64,000 bases of DNA from Bacteroidales bacterium H4 (GTDB lineage: Bacteria > Bacteroidota > Bacteroidia > Bacteroidales > Muribaculaceae). The notes below the pieces were generated by a model. That model did no database searches. It was not told the origin of the DNA and was given only the letters and a program-made list of their open reading frames with translations. Numbering within the stretch: position 1 is the first letter of the stretch; each line of letters opens with the position of its first letter. A program made the position numbers and the translations under genes. The stretch lies in assembly GCA_001701165.1 (NCBI GenBank), contig DAAP01000028.1:42019-106018 (forward strand). The letters are read 5' to 3'. Below, one piece after another: positions 17,343 to 25,146 of the stretch.

Positions 17343-17918
17343 ATGTCAATATTCCAAGACAAGGCCAAAGACAACTCAGACGACGCACAACTGATCATGG
17401 AGCTGCGGTCGCCTCAGACATGCCGTGCGGCATTCGGGCGCGTCATAGCCATGTATACCGAGCCGTTGTACCGACAAATCCGACGGATGGTACAAAGCCA
17501 TGACGATGCCAATGACTTGTTGCAGAACACTTTCATCAAGGCGTGGTCTTCGCTCGAAAACTTTCGCGGCGATGCACGCCTGTCTACTTGGCTCTACAAA
17601 ATAGCCATCAACGAAAGTCTCACATTTCTCGAGCGCGAACGTCGCCGCCTCAACATCTCGCTGGATGACCAGCAGGCAATGCTGGTCAATACCATAGAAG
17701 GCGATCCGTTCTTTGACGGCGACCGCGCACAACGGCTGCTGCGCGAAGCCGTTGCGACTCTCCCCGAGAAACAACGACTTGTATTCAACATGAAGTACTT
17801 CGACGAGATGAAATACGAGGATATGTCCGCTATCCTCGGTACAAGCGTAGGCGCACTCAAGACATCCTACCATTTCGCCGTAAAAAAAATCGAGAGTTTT
17901 ATCGAAAAAAACCAATAA
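17343..17918 (+). CDS. ECF-type RNA polymerase sigma factor
   Basis: The start MSIFQDKAKD, 36 bases after the promoter, gives 191 residues. Region 2 is clear (QIRRMVQSHDDANDLLQNTFIKAWSSLENFRGDARLSTWLYKIAINESL), with the DDANDLLQ motif that contacts core polymerase and the -10-reading helix. Region 4 is the C-terminal helix-turn-helix (LPEKQRLVFNMKYFDEMKYEDMSAIL, then SVGALKTSYHFAVKKI). Two domains without region 3 define the ECF group. The next gene encodes a membrane protein suited to be its anti-sigma factor, and a Spy-like periplasmic protein follows, suggesting an envelope-stress circuit. Confidence 0.92.
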   Translation: MSIFQDKAKDNSDDAQLIMELRSPQTCRAAFGRVIAMYTEPLYRQIRRMVQSHDDANDLLQNTFIKAWSSLENFRGDARLSTWLYKIAINESLTFLERERRRLNISLDDQQAMLVNTIEGDPFFDGDRAQRLLREAVATLPEKQRLVFNMKYFDEMKYEDMSAILGTSVGALKTSYHFAVKKIESFIEKNQ

Positions 17919-18067
17919 ATCATTAAACCATCGCCGCTCTCGATAGTCTATAACAACAAAAGGCCTCCATACCGGAAGTCATAAGATTAGATGACTCGAA
18001 CGGCGATAATAAGCCGAGACGAAAACCTAACCGCTTCAAAAACAACCAATTTTTCTCATATTATTAT

Positions 18068-18520
18068 ATGAAACAACCCGAAGATAAAGACTTGCAGGAA
18101 AAGTGCTCGCGCCGCGACGGTCTCACCGTCCCCGAGGGTTACTTCGCGGACTTTGCTTCCAAAATGGCGGCAAAACTGCCCGAACGTCCGGAGCTGGAAG
18201 ACCCCGCCACCATAGCGCGCGCGGCTCAGCCGCGCACACTATGGCATCGCATACGTCCATACGCCTACATGGCAGCAATGTTTGCAGGCGTATGGTGTAT
18301 GCTCAAGATGTTCACTCTGATGTCGCATACCGACGAAATGACCATAGACAACAACCCCACACTGGCCTCGGCCGTGGACAACCCCCAGTTTATCGACGAA
18401 TACTTTATAGATGACGTCAATCAATGGGAACTCTATGACTCACTGATGGCAGACAGCATCGACGTACAGATGCTCGAAGCCGACAGCACGGCATTTGCCG
18501 CAACCATGACCAGACAATAA
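18068..18520 (+). CDS. Probable membrane-bound anti-sigma factor
   Basis: A 150-residue protein with a cytoplasmic N-terminal part (LTVPEGYFADFASKMAAKLPE, a pattern common to small Bacteroidetes proteins encoded after ECF sigma genes). One transmembrane helix follows (about residues 72-90, YAYMAAMFAGVWCMLKMF), then an acidic periplasmic C-terminal region of about 60 residues. It has no zinc-binding ZAS motif. Position directly between the sigma gene and a Spy-like gene supports an anti-sigma role, though this is inferred from context. Its stop is one base from the next ATG. Confidence 0.7.
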   Translation: MKQPEDKDLQEKCSRRDGLTVPEGYFADFASKMAAKLPERPELEDPATIARAAQPRTLWHRIRPYAYMAAMFAGVWCMLKMFTLMSHTDEMTIDNNPTLASAVDNPQFIDEYFIDDVNQWELYDSLMADSIDVQMLEADSTAFAATMTRQ

Positions 18521-18521
18521 A

Positions 18522-18989
18522 ATGAAAAGGAATCATATCCTCATATCCGCACTCATCCTTGCGGCAACCATGCCCTTGATGACCCCGGCTCAACACATGT
18601 CCGACGAAAATCGCATCGCCTGGACAGGTGAAATGCGTAAATATAAGCACCAATGGCTCACCAAAGAGCTTGAAATGTCCACCGAACAGTCGCACAAATT
18701 TTTTGACCTGTACGATGAGATGGAGGACGAGCTCGAACGCATTTACCGCGAAACACGCAACCTCGAAAGCCGAACACTGCGCAACGACAAATCCTCCGAT
18801 ACCGAATGTGAAGCCGCTGCACGCGCCGTATTCGAACAAAAAAAGAACGAGGCCGAGATCGAGCTCCAATACTTCGACAAATTCAAGGAAATACTTACGC
18901 CTCAACAGCTACTGCGCCTCCGTAGCGCCGAACGCACATTTGTGCAACACGTAGTCAACGCGCACAATCGCCGCCGCGCCTCCAAGTAA
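18522..18989 (+). CDS. Periplasmic Spy/CpxP-like (LTxxQ) protein
   Basis: A 155-residue exported protein (signal peptide about residues 1-23). The mature part is helical and highly charged, with MSTEQSHKFFDLYDEMEDELERIY and later FKEILTPQQLLRL, the second fitting the LTxxQ motif of Spy/CpxP proteins. Those form curved helical chaperone-like dimers that bind unfolded periplasmic proteins or sensor kinases. Third in the ECF sigma operon, it would be a plausible sensor or effector for the sigma/anti-sigma pair; that role is inference. Confidence 0.75.
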   Translation: MKRNHILISALILAATMPLMTPAQHMSDENRIAWTGEMRKYKHQWLTKELEMSTEQSHKFFDLYDEMEDELERIYRETRNLESRTLRNDKSSDTECEAAARAVFEQKKNEAEIELQYFDKFKEILTPQQLLRLRSAERTFVQHVVNAHNRRRASK

Positions 18990-19112
18990 GCTATACACCA
19001 TACGCGCCTCCACAGCGGCAAAAGAGACATACGGCGACATCCCCACGCAGGATGTCGCCGCTTCTATTGCATGACAGCATTATAAGAATTATGAGAATAA
19101 TGAGAGCTATAG

Positions 19113-19193
19113 CATTGCTCCCATTGTTCTCATTGCTCCCATTGTTCTCATTGCTCTCATTGTTCTCATTGCTCTCATTGCCCCCATTATTCA
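19113..19193 (+). repeat. 9-bp tandem repeat (about nine units)
   Basis: Nine consecutive units of CATTGYTCY type, for instance CATTGCTCC, CATTGTTCT, CATTGCTCT, with the last two degenerate. Just upstream, TGAGAATAATGAGAGC is an inverted half-copy that could pair with the first units. It lies in a noncoding gap between convergent genes. The minus-strand frame it creates (Asn/Glu/Ser repeats) overlaps a terminator and is unlikely to be a gene. Confidence 0.85.
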
Positions 19194-19196
19194 AAC

Positions 19197-19236
19197 AAAA
19201 AAGGTGGGCGCGCCGAGGCGCGTCCACCCTTTTTTG
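19197..19236. terminator. Bidirectional terminator
   Basis: A run of A, an imperfect stem (AAGGTGGGCGCGCC with GGCGCGTCCACCCTT) and a run of six T, placed between the Spy-like gene and the convergent large surface protein gene. Confidence 0.85.
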
Positions 19237-19261
19237 AAATAATCGTCTTAATTGCTAAGGC

Positions 19262-21397
19262 TTAGCGGACCAATACCTTGGTAGCTTTCTTACCTTGAAC
19301 GCGGATGTAGAGACCGTTAGCGGGGTTCTCTACGCGTACGCCCTGCAGGTTGTAATATACCACGGGGGCATTGTCGTCATCGGCTATGATGTCATTGACA
19401 CCGGCCTTGTCGGCTGTAACCTTGACATTCTTGATTTCCCAAGTGCCGGCGATTTCGGCGGTAGAGGTGTAGTGGAAACCTATCTGAATCTTCTTGCCTA
19501 CGTATGCGCTGAGGTCAATGGTCTGGCCGTAATAAGTCCAAGCGAATTTCTCGGGAACGGAGATGTCAGCGAGCTTGGTCCATGCGGTGGTACCTTCTTC
19601 GCGAACAGAAATTTCAACGTATTTCACAACGTCGGCAACATCAATCATGACATTGTTAAGTTTGAACATGTTCACAGCCTGCTCAAAAGCGATCTCGGCG
19701 GGAGCTTTGCGGCCGGTCAGGTCGAGAACGGGTGACACGGCGTATGCATCGGAACCATTGGCAGCGCCATCTTTGAATGCGCTGGCTTTCAGACCGTACG
19801 TAGCGTCAATGCTCCAAGGCTTAAAGTCTGAAACAACTTCGAAAGTGAAGCCGCAGTCTTCGGCCTGGCAGGTGCTTTCGTATATAACATTGCTTGCGTC
19901 AACCACGGTGAGGGTATAGGACGCCGTGCCTGCGTAGTATTTGTCGTTTTCAGCAGCATTGGCGGTGATTGTGGTAGTGCCGACAGCCTTAACAGTTACG
20001 GCTCCGGTATTAGCATCTACTGTGGCTACATTGGTGTCAGACGATGTGTATGTAACAGCAGCGTTGGTGGACATGGTAAGGGGGTTGGCGGGAGCAACTT
20101 CACCGAGGTTGGCCTTTATGGCATCTTCAGCGAATTTAAGGTTGGCGTCAAGTTTGCCGCCCTCTTTGGTTGCTGTAACCTTTACATTCTTGATTTCCCA
20201 AGTGCCGGCGATTTCGGCGGTGGAGGTGTAGTGGAAACCTATCTGAATCTTCTTGCCTACGTATGCGCCGAGGTCAATGGTCTGGCCGTAATAAGTCCAA
20301 CCGAAGGCCGCGGGAACGGTGATGTCAGCAAGCTTGGTCCATGCGGTGGCACCTTCTTCGCGAACAGAAATTTCAACGTATTTCACAACGTCAGCAACAT
20401 CAATCATGACATTGTTAAGTTTGAACATGTTTACAGCTTGCTCGAAAGCAATTTCGGCGGGAGCTACACGGCCGGTGAGGTCGAGGACGGGCGATACGGC
20501 GTATGCATCGGAAGCATTGGCAGCGCCATTTTTGAATGCGCTGGCTTTCAGACCGTACGTAGCGTCAATGCTCCAAGGATTGAATTCACCTGCTTCGAAA
20601 GTGAAGTTGCAGTCTTCGGTTTGGCATGAATGCTCGTAGATGGTGTTACCGGCAGTTGCGGGATCGACAACTGTCAGAGTGTAAGAAGCCTTGCCGGCTT
20701 CGAAGTCATCTGTAGCCTCGGTCTCGGCTGTGATAGTGGTGGTGCCGGCAGCAACGAGGGTCACGACACCGGTGGCTGCGTTGACAGTGGCCACGTTCAC
20801 ATCGGAAGATGAGAATACCGGTGCTGCATCAGTTTGCCTGCTGAGCGTGTTGACGGGAACGGCTTCGCCGAGTTTGGCGGTGATAGCGCTTTCAGCGAAC
20901 TTCAGACCGGCGGGATCCTTGCCCACAACCACTTTGTCGGTGGTGATGGTCAGAGCATTAAAGCAGAACTGGCCGGCTTTATCAGCGCCATCCGTTCCAA
21001 AGGTTGCCTTATCGCCCACGGTGAAGGTGATGGTGTTGGCAGAGCCTGCCCATGAGCAGCTACCGGCTGCTTCTGTAACTTCACCTACTGATGGAGTAAA
21101 GTTGGACTGACGGTTAAGGCCTTTTTTTGAGATTGTGTAGTTGATGGCTGTGATATTGACACCGGCAGGAGCGGTAATCGTCATCGAACACTTTGCATAA
21201 AGGCGCAGGTCGCCTGAAGCATTGTACGCAGGGGCTGTTATACCTTTATTTTTAGCTGTTGTGAATGCAAAGCCCTGGGCTGTAAAGCTCGACACATCGG
21301 TGGGAGCTACGTCCTTCATCGTGATTGTGTAGTCAGCGGCAAGTGCGGAAGCACCGGCGAGGACTACAGCAGCGAGGCTGAGTAAAAACTTTTTCAT
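19262..21397 (-). CDS. Large exported protein with two Big2 plus jelly-roll-like modules and a C-terminal sorting-like domain
   Basis: The 711-residue product has a signal peptide (residues 1-21). An N-terminal domain (22-155) precedes a Big2-like domain (about 163-246, with VFSSSDVNVATVNAATGVV and TTTITAE) and a MAM/jelly-roll-like domain (252-410). A second Big2-like domain (418-501) and a second, nearly identical jelly-roll domain (503-662) follow. The C-terminal module (VVYYNLQGVRVENPANGLYI, ending TKVLVR) resembles those of type IX-secreted Bacteroidetes proteins, though no secretion genes are in the window. Choice-of-anchor and adhesion proteins share this build. The ligand is unknown; no catalytic motif is evident. 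Confidence 0.82.
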   Translation of the reverse strand: MKKFLLSLAAVVLAGASALAADYTITMKDVAPTDVSSFTAQGFAFTTAKNKGITAPAYNASGDLRLYAKCSMTITAPAGVNITAINYTISKKGLNRQSNFTPSVGEVTEAAGSCSWAGSANTITFTVGDKATFGTDGADKAGQFCFNALTITTDKVVVGKDPAGLKFAESAITAKLGEAVPVNTLSRQTDAAPVFSSSDVNVATVNAATGVVTLVAAGTTTITAETEATDDFEAGKASYTLTVVDPATAGNTIYEHSCQTEDCNFTFEAGEFNPWSIDATYGLKASAFKNGAANASDAYAVSPVLDLTGRVAPAEIAFEQAVNMFKLNNVMIDVADVVKYVEISVREEGATAWTKLADITVPAAFGWTYYGQTIDLGAYVGKKIQIGFHYTSTAEIAGTWEIKNVKVTATKEGGKLDANLKFAEDAIKANLGEVAPANPLTMSTNAAVTYTSSDTNVATVDANTGAVTVKAVGTTTITANAAENDKYYAGTASYTLTVVDASNVIYESTCQAEDCGFTFEVVSDFKPWSIDATYGLKASAFKDGAANGSDAYAVSPVLDLTGRKAPAEIAFEQAVNMFKLNNVMIDVADVVKYVEISVREEGTTAWTKLADISVPEKFAWTYYGQTIDLSAYVGKKIQIGFHYTSTAEIAGTWEIKNVKVTADKAGVNDIIADDDNAPVVYYNLQGVRVENPANGLYIRVQGKKATKVLVR
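19412..19891 (-). repeat. Internal duplication, downstream copy
   Basis: Encodes residues 503-662 of the large exported protein and is nearly identical, in DNA as well as protein, to the copy at 20168-20644. Confidence 0.85.
20168..20644 (-). repeat. Internal duplication, upstream copy
   Basis: Encodes residues 252-410. Long stretches such as the VNMFKLNNVMIDVADVVKY part match the other copy with very few base changes, so the duplication is recent or kept uniform by conversion. Confidence 0.85.
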
Positions 21398-21533
21398 AAA
21401 AGATTGTTTTGGTTAATAATAGATATGTTTCTTAGTTGCGTTCTTAGCGTCTTATCAACGAAACCAACTCCCTTTGCAAACACTTGCCGAATCATCAGGT
21501 CTCATGGCGTTGGTGTCTTTCGATAGTACGGTA

Positions 21534-21541
21534 CAAAGTTA
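21534..21541 (-). promoter_or_regulatory. -7 box for the large exported protein
   Basis: TAACTTTG on the minus strand, about 137 bases before the ATG; no good -33 box. The remaining gap up to the alaS hairpin contains no gene. Confidence 0.5.
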
Positions 21542-21613
21542 AGCAATATTCTCTATTGTTGACATATAAAATTAGTTAATCTTTAAGCAAATTAACAATA
21601 ATGATGGATGATG

Positions 21614-21676
21614 ACGGATGTCCGCAGTCCGAAAAAGCACACACCGAATGTGTATTTCCGGGCTGCGGACATCCGT
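21614..21676. terminator. Long hairpin downstream of alaS
   Basis: ACGGATGTCCGCAG pairs perfectly with CTGCGGACATCCGT; the pairing continues with one mismatch and one bulge (CCG-AAA with TTTCCGG), and the loop holds its own small inverted repeat (CACAC, GTGTG). No T-run follows on the minus strand, so it may be a transcript-end stabiliser rather than a classical terminator. Confidence 0.6.
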
Positions 21677-21728
21677 ATACTCGGACACGTTGAATCGCGT
21701 CCGTCATCAGGCTTACTCCGTCAGTTTG

Positions 21729-24356
21729 TCAAACAAGTAATGCAGAGCGAAGCGCTTCCAGTGCTTGCGCAAGATTGTCTTTGTCCTTACCGCCGGCTTG
21801 TGCAAATCCGGGCTGGCCGCCGCCGCCACCTTTGATAAGTTTGGCTGCCGCGCGTACAATGTTCGAAGCATTGAGGCCTCCCTTGACAAGGTCTTCGGTT
21901 AAAGCCACCGTGAGTTGCGGAACACCTGCGGGGTTGACCGTAGCGGCTATGAATGCCGTATTCTCCGGCGAATCGCGACGCACGGCCATGGCTACAGCCT
22001 TGGGCATTTCGGGAAGGCGCAGGCCGCTCATGGTCACGATACGTATGCCGTTTTCAACTGCCGACTTTTCGATAAGACGTGCAGCCAGAGCGTTGACACG
22101 TTCTTCGAAGTACTGCTGCACCTGTTTTTTTAGCGATGTATTTTCTTCGATGGCATTACGCAAAGCCTGTAAGGCATTGGGCACGTTGTTGAGCAATGAA
22201 TTGAACTGGCGCAAGTCATCGCTAATCGAATCTATCATATCTTCGACATGCGATGCAGTGACGGCCTCGATGCGGCGTACGCCGGCAGCGACACTGCTTT
22301 CGCTCAAAATCTTGATCATGCCTATGTTGCCGGTATTGGCCACGTGTGTGCCGCCACACAGCTCAATGCTGTCTCCGTAGCGTACCACGCGGACACGGTC
22401 GCCGTATTTTTCGCCGAAGAGAGCCAAAGCGCCCATTTCGCGAGCCTCGGCGATGGGGCAATCGCGATGTTCGTCCAATGGTATGGCTTTGCGTACAAAG
22501 GCATTGGCTATACGTTCGGCATGCCGCAATTCTTCGGGCGTAACCTTCTGAAAATGCGAAAAGTCGAAACGGAACGAATCGGCGGAGACATACGAACCTT
22601 TTTGCTCGACATGCGACCCAAGCACCTGACGCAGGGCGTAATGCAATAGGTGAGTGGCAGTATGGTTGCACTCTATCTGCTGACGGCGCTCAACATTTAT
22701 GGCCGAAGTGAAAGTCGCCTCGGGATTGGACGGCATCTTGGCCACAAGGTGAACAGCCACGCCATTTTCACGTTTTGTGTCATATACATCCACGGCCTCG
22801 CCGGTGGCATCGTCCGTCAGTTTGCCGCTGTCGCCTACCTGTCCGCCCATTTCGGCATAGAAAGGCGTCTTGTCCAAGATGACTTGGAAGAATGTGCGGT
22901 TTTTCTGGGTCACCTGACGATAACGCAGGATGTGTGCCTTTGTCGAAGTCTCGTCATAACCGACAAAACATTCTTCGCCTTCAGACAGTATTATCCAGTC
23001 GCCGGCGGTAACGGCGGCAGCATTGCGTGCACGGGTCTTCTGGGCCAGCATCTCGCGGTCAAAGCCTTCCTGATCGAGGTCCATGCCTTGCTCCTTGAGA
23101 ATGAGTCGCGTCAAATCCAACGGGAATCCGTAAGTATCGTAGAGTGTGAATGCCTGCTTGCCGTCGATAATGGTGCGTTCCTCGGCACGCGCTGTCGCGA
23201 TGTCACTTTCGAGCATCGCGATACCCTTGTCAAGAGTACGCAGGAATGCGTCCTCTTCTTCTTTGATGACGCGTATGATGAGGTCGCGCTGGGCTACAAG
23301 TTCGGGATATGCATCACCCATGACCTCTATGAGGGTGTCCACCAGACGATACATAAAGGCACTCTTTTGTCCCAGGAAAGTGTATGCATAGCGCACGGCA
23401 CGGCGCAGTATGCGGCGAATGACATATCCGGCCTTGGCATTGGAAGGCAGCTGCGAATCGGCTATGGAGAAAGCGATAGTACGGGTATGGTCGGCGATGA
23501 CGCGCATGGCGATGTCCACGCGCTTGTCCTTGCCATACTCGTATCCGGACAGCTCGGCAATCTTGTCTATCAGCGGAGTGAATACATCCGTGTCATAATT
23601 TGATGTCTTGCCTTGCAAAGCCATGCAAAGACGCTCAAAGCCCATACCGGTGTCGATGACGCGAGCGGGCAGCGGCTCGAGTTTGCCGTCGGCCATGCGT
23701 TGGAACTGCATGAACACGAGGTTCCAGATTTCGATAACCTGTGGATGATCCTTATTTATAAGCTCGACGCCGGGCAGAGATGCACGCTCGGCATCGCTAC
23801 GCAGGTCGATGTGTATCTCGCTACAAGGGCCGCAAGGTCCGGTATCACCCATTTCCCAGAAATTGTCATGACGATTGCCGTTAATGATATGATCCTTGGG
23901 CAGGTGTTTTTCCCAGATGGCAGCGGCTTCGTCATCGCGCCCCACCCCGTCGGTCTTGTCGCCTTCGAACACGGTGGCATAAAGGCGTGTCGGATCCAGT
24001 TTGAGTACGTCCACCAAGTATTCCCACGCCCAGTCGATGGCTTCCTGTTTGAAGTAATCGCCGAAAGACCAGTTGCCGAGCATCTCGAACATTGTGTGGT
24101 GGTAGGTGTCCATTCCAACTTCTTCGAGGTCGTTATGCTTGCCGGACACTCGCAAACATTTCTGCGAATCAGCAACACGGCGATACTTGGGCGTTGCATT
24201 TCCCAATATGATATCCTTGAACTGGTTCATGCCGGCGTTTGTAAACATCAGCGTGGGGTCGTCTTTGATGACCATGGGGGCCGACGGGACTATTTTGTGT
24301 CCCTTAGACTCGAAAAATTGCTTGAACGAATCGCGTATCTGCTTTGATGTAAGCAT
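21729..24356 (-). CDS. alaS: Alanyl-tRNA synthetase
   Basis: The 875-residue enzyme charges tRNA-Ala in the cytoplasm and edits mischarged Ser or Gly. The class II catalytic core opens with MLTSKQIRDSFKQFFESKGH and includes TLMFTNAGMNQFK. The editing domain holds CNHTATHLLHYALRQVLGSH, giving the HxxxH metal ligands, and ELCGGTHVANTG with the editing-site cysteine. The C-terminal C-Ala domain ends with a glycine-rich stretch (KGGGGGQPGFAQAGG). Full length for the family. It has its own promoter and faces the MerR gene. Confidence 0.97.
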   Translation of the reverse strand: MLTSKQIRDSFKQFFESKGHKIVPSAPMVIKDDPTLMFTNAGMNQFKDIILGNATPKYRRVADSQKCLRVSGKHNDLEEVGMDTYHHTMFEMLGNWSFGDYFKQEAIDWAWEYLVDVLKLDPTRLYATVFEGDKTDGVGRDDEAAAIWEKHLPKDHIINGNRHDNFWEMGDTGPCGPCSEIHIDLRSDAERASLPGVELINKDHPQVIEIWNLVFMQFQRMADGKLEPLPARVIDTGMGFERLCMALQGKTSNYDTDVFTPLIDKIAELSGYEYGKDKRVDIAMRVIADHTRTIAFSIADSQLPSNAKAGYVIRRILRRAVRYAYTFLGQKSAFMYRLVDTLIEVMGDAYPELVAQRDLIIRVIKEEEDAFLRTLDKGIAMLESDIATARAEERTIIDGKQAFTLYDTYGFPLDLTRLILKEQGMDLDQEGFDREMLAQKTRARNAAAVTAGDWIILSEGEECFVGYDETSTKAHILRYRQVTQKNRTFFQVILDKTPFYAEMGGQVGDSGKLTDDATGEAVDVYDTKRENGVAVHLVAKMPSNPEATFTSAINVERRQQIECNHTATHLLHYALRQVLGSHVEQKGSYVSADSFRFDFSHFQKVTPEELRHAERIANAFVRKAIPLDEHRDCPIAEAREMGALALFGEKYGDRVRVVRYGDSIELCGGTHVANTGNIGMIKILSESSVAAGVRRIEAVTASHVEDMIDSISDDLRQFNSLLNNVPNALQALRNAIEENTSLKKQVQQYFEERVNALAARLIEKSAVENGIRIVTMSGLRLPEMPKAVAMAVRRDSPENTAFIAATVNPAGVPQLTVALTEDLVKGGLNASNIVRAAAKLIKGGGGGQPGFAQAGGKDKDNLAQALEALRSALLV

Positions 24357-24431
24357 GTTATTTTGTCTTTATGATTAGTCTGCCTATGCGGCGCTCTACA
24401 AAAATTTGCAGAAAAGCCGATTTTGAATGTG

Positions 24432-24463
24432 CAAAAGTACACGAAAGTTCTTAAATTTGCAAA
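24432..24463 (-). promoter_or_regulatory. Promoter for alaS, overlapping the merR -7 box
   Basis: On the minus strand TTTG, 20 bases, then TACTTTTG. On the plus strand TAAATTTG at 24452-24459 is a -7 box for the MerR-type gene and overlaps the alaS -33 area. The shared sequence TAAATTTGCAAATGTA is itself nearly symmetric. Confidence 0.65.
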
Positions 24464-24504
24464 TGTAACGGCCTCGGCCCAAGCACACATTATTATATAA
24501 CGTT

Positions 24505-24843
24505 TTGTACACTTACGATAAACTATACTACAAAATCAGCGATGTAGCCGACATCATCGGCGAACCGCAATCGACCTTGCGCTTTTGGGAGCGCGAGTTC
24601 ACGACTTTGCGCCCCAAGCGCAGCGAGCGCGGCACGCGCCTATACACACCCAAAGACATTGAAAAACTGCGACTCATCCGCTATCTCATCAAGGACAAGG
24701 GATTGAAAATCGAAGCCGCAAAGCTGGCAATACGTAACGACCAAGCCGCAACCATACGCCGATTCAACGCCGTATCCAAGTTGCGCAACATCCGCCAAAG
24801 CCTCGTTGAGCTGCTGGGTGCGCTTGATGCTCGGCGCAAATAG
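24505..24843 (+). CDS. MerR-family transcriptional regulator, small
   Basis: The 112-residue protein starts with a TTG codon: the frame upstream has a stop (TAA at 24466) and no ATG or GTG between. The winged helix-turn-helix is clear (YYKISDVADIIGEPQSTLRFWEREFTTL) followed by the wing (SERGTRLYTPKDIEKLRLIRYLI) and a helical tail. There is no C-terminal ligand or metal domain and no cysteine pattern, as in the short MerR-like regulators found near alaS in many Bacteroidetes. It ends shortly before a strong terminator. Its target genes are not known; its promoter overlaps that of alaS, so cross-regulation is possible. Confidence 0.85.
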   Translation: MYTYDKLYYKISDVADIIGEPQSTLRFWEREFTTLRPKRSERGTRLYTPKDIEKLRLIRYLIKDKGLKIEAAKLAIRNDQAATIRRFNAVSKLRNIRQSLVELLGALDARRK

Positions 24844-24881
24844 TACAGCCGCCACACTCAGCACCGCACATCCAATATCCG

Positions 24882-24921
24882 CGCTGCCTGACCTGTATTC
24901 GGGTCGGAGCAGCGTTTTTTT
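24882..24921 (+). terminator. Rho-independent terminator after the MerR gene
   Basis: CGCTGCCTGACC and GGTCGGAGCAGCG form an interrupted stem followed by seven T. Confidence 0.85.
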
Positions 24922-25072
24922 CTGCCAGCCTACACCCAACAACAGCCTCCACGCTACACACTCGTCCAACATCCCCGAAACACAAGGCGCGAACAAATAC
25001 ACGCATAACAGGCTAAAAAAATAGTTTTTTGAAAGCATAAAATATTTTTTCAGCGTTAAATGACGAAAACTA

Positions 25073-25104
25073 TTTGCACATTTCGATTTTTTGACAGAAC
25101 TTTG
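25073..25104 (+). promoter_or_regulatory. Promoter for the exported 345-residue protein
   Basis: TTTG at 25073-25076, a 20-base spacer, then GAACTTTG (one mismatch to TAnnTTTG) and a C. The surrounding 100 bases are markedly AT-rich. Confidence 0.6.
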
Positions 25105-25146
25105 CAGGCAGCATTCTTACATAAATAAACACCAATAGGTATCTTT

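Noticed and set aside
19113..19193. CRISPR-like array
   Set aside because: The units are 9 bp and contiguous, without spacers; no cas genes are in the window.
18991..19227. Minus-strand frame coding Asn/Glu/Ser repeats
   Set aside because: It is produced by the 9-bp array, begins inside the terminator region and has no promoter or family resemblance.
22650..23603. 317-codon frame opposite alaS
   Set aside because: It lies wholly antisense within a clear alaS reading frame; the amino-acid make-up is that of a shadow frame.
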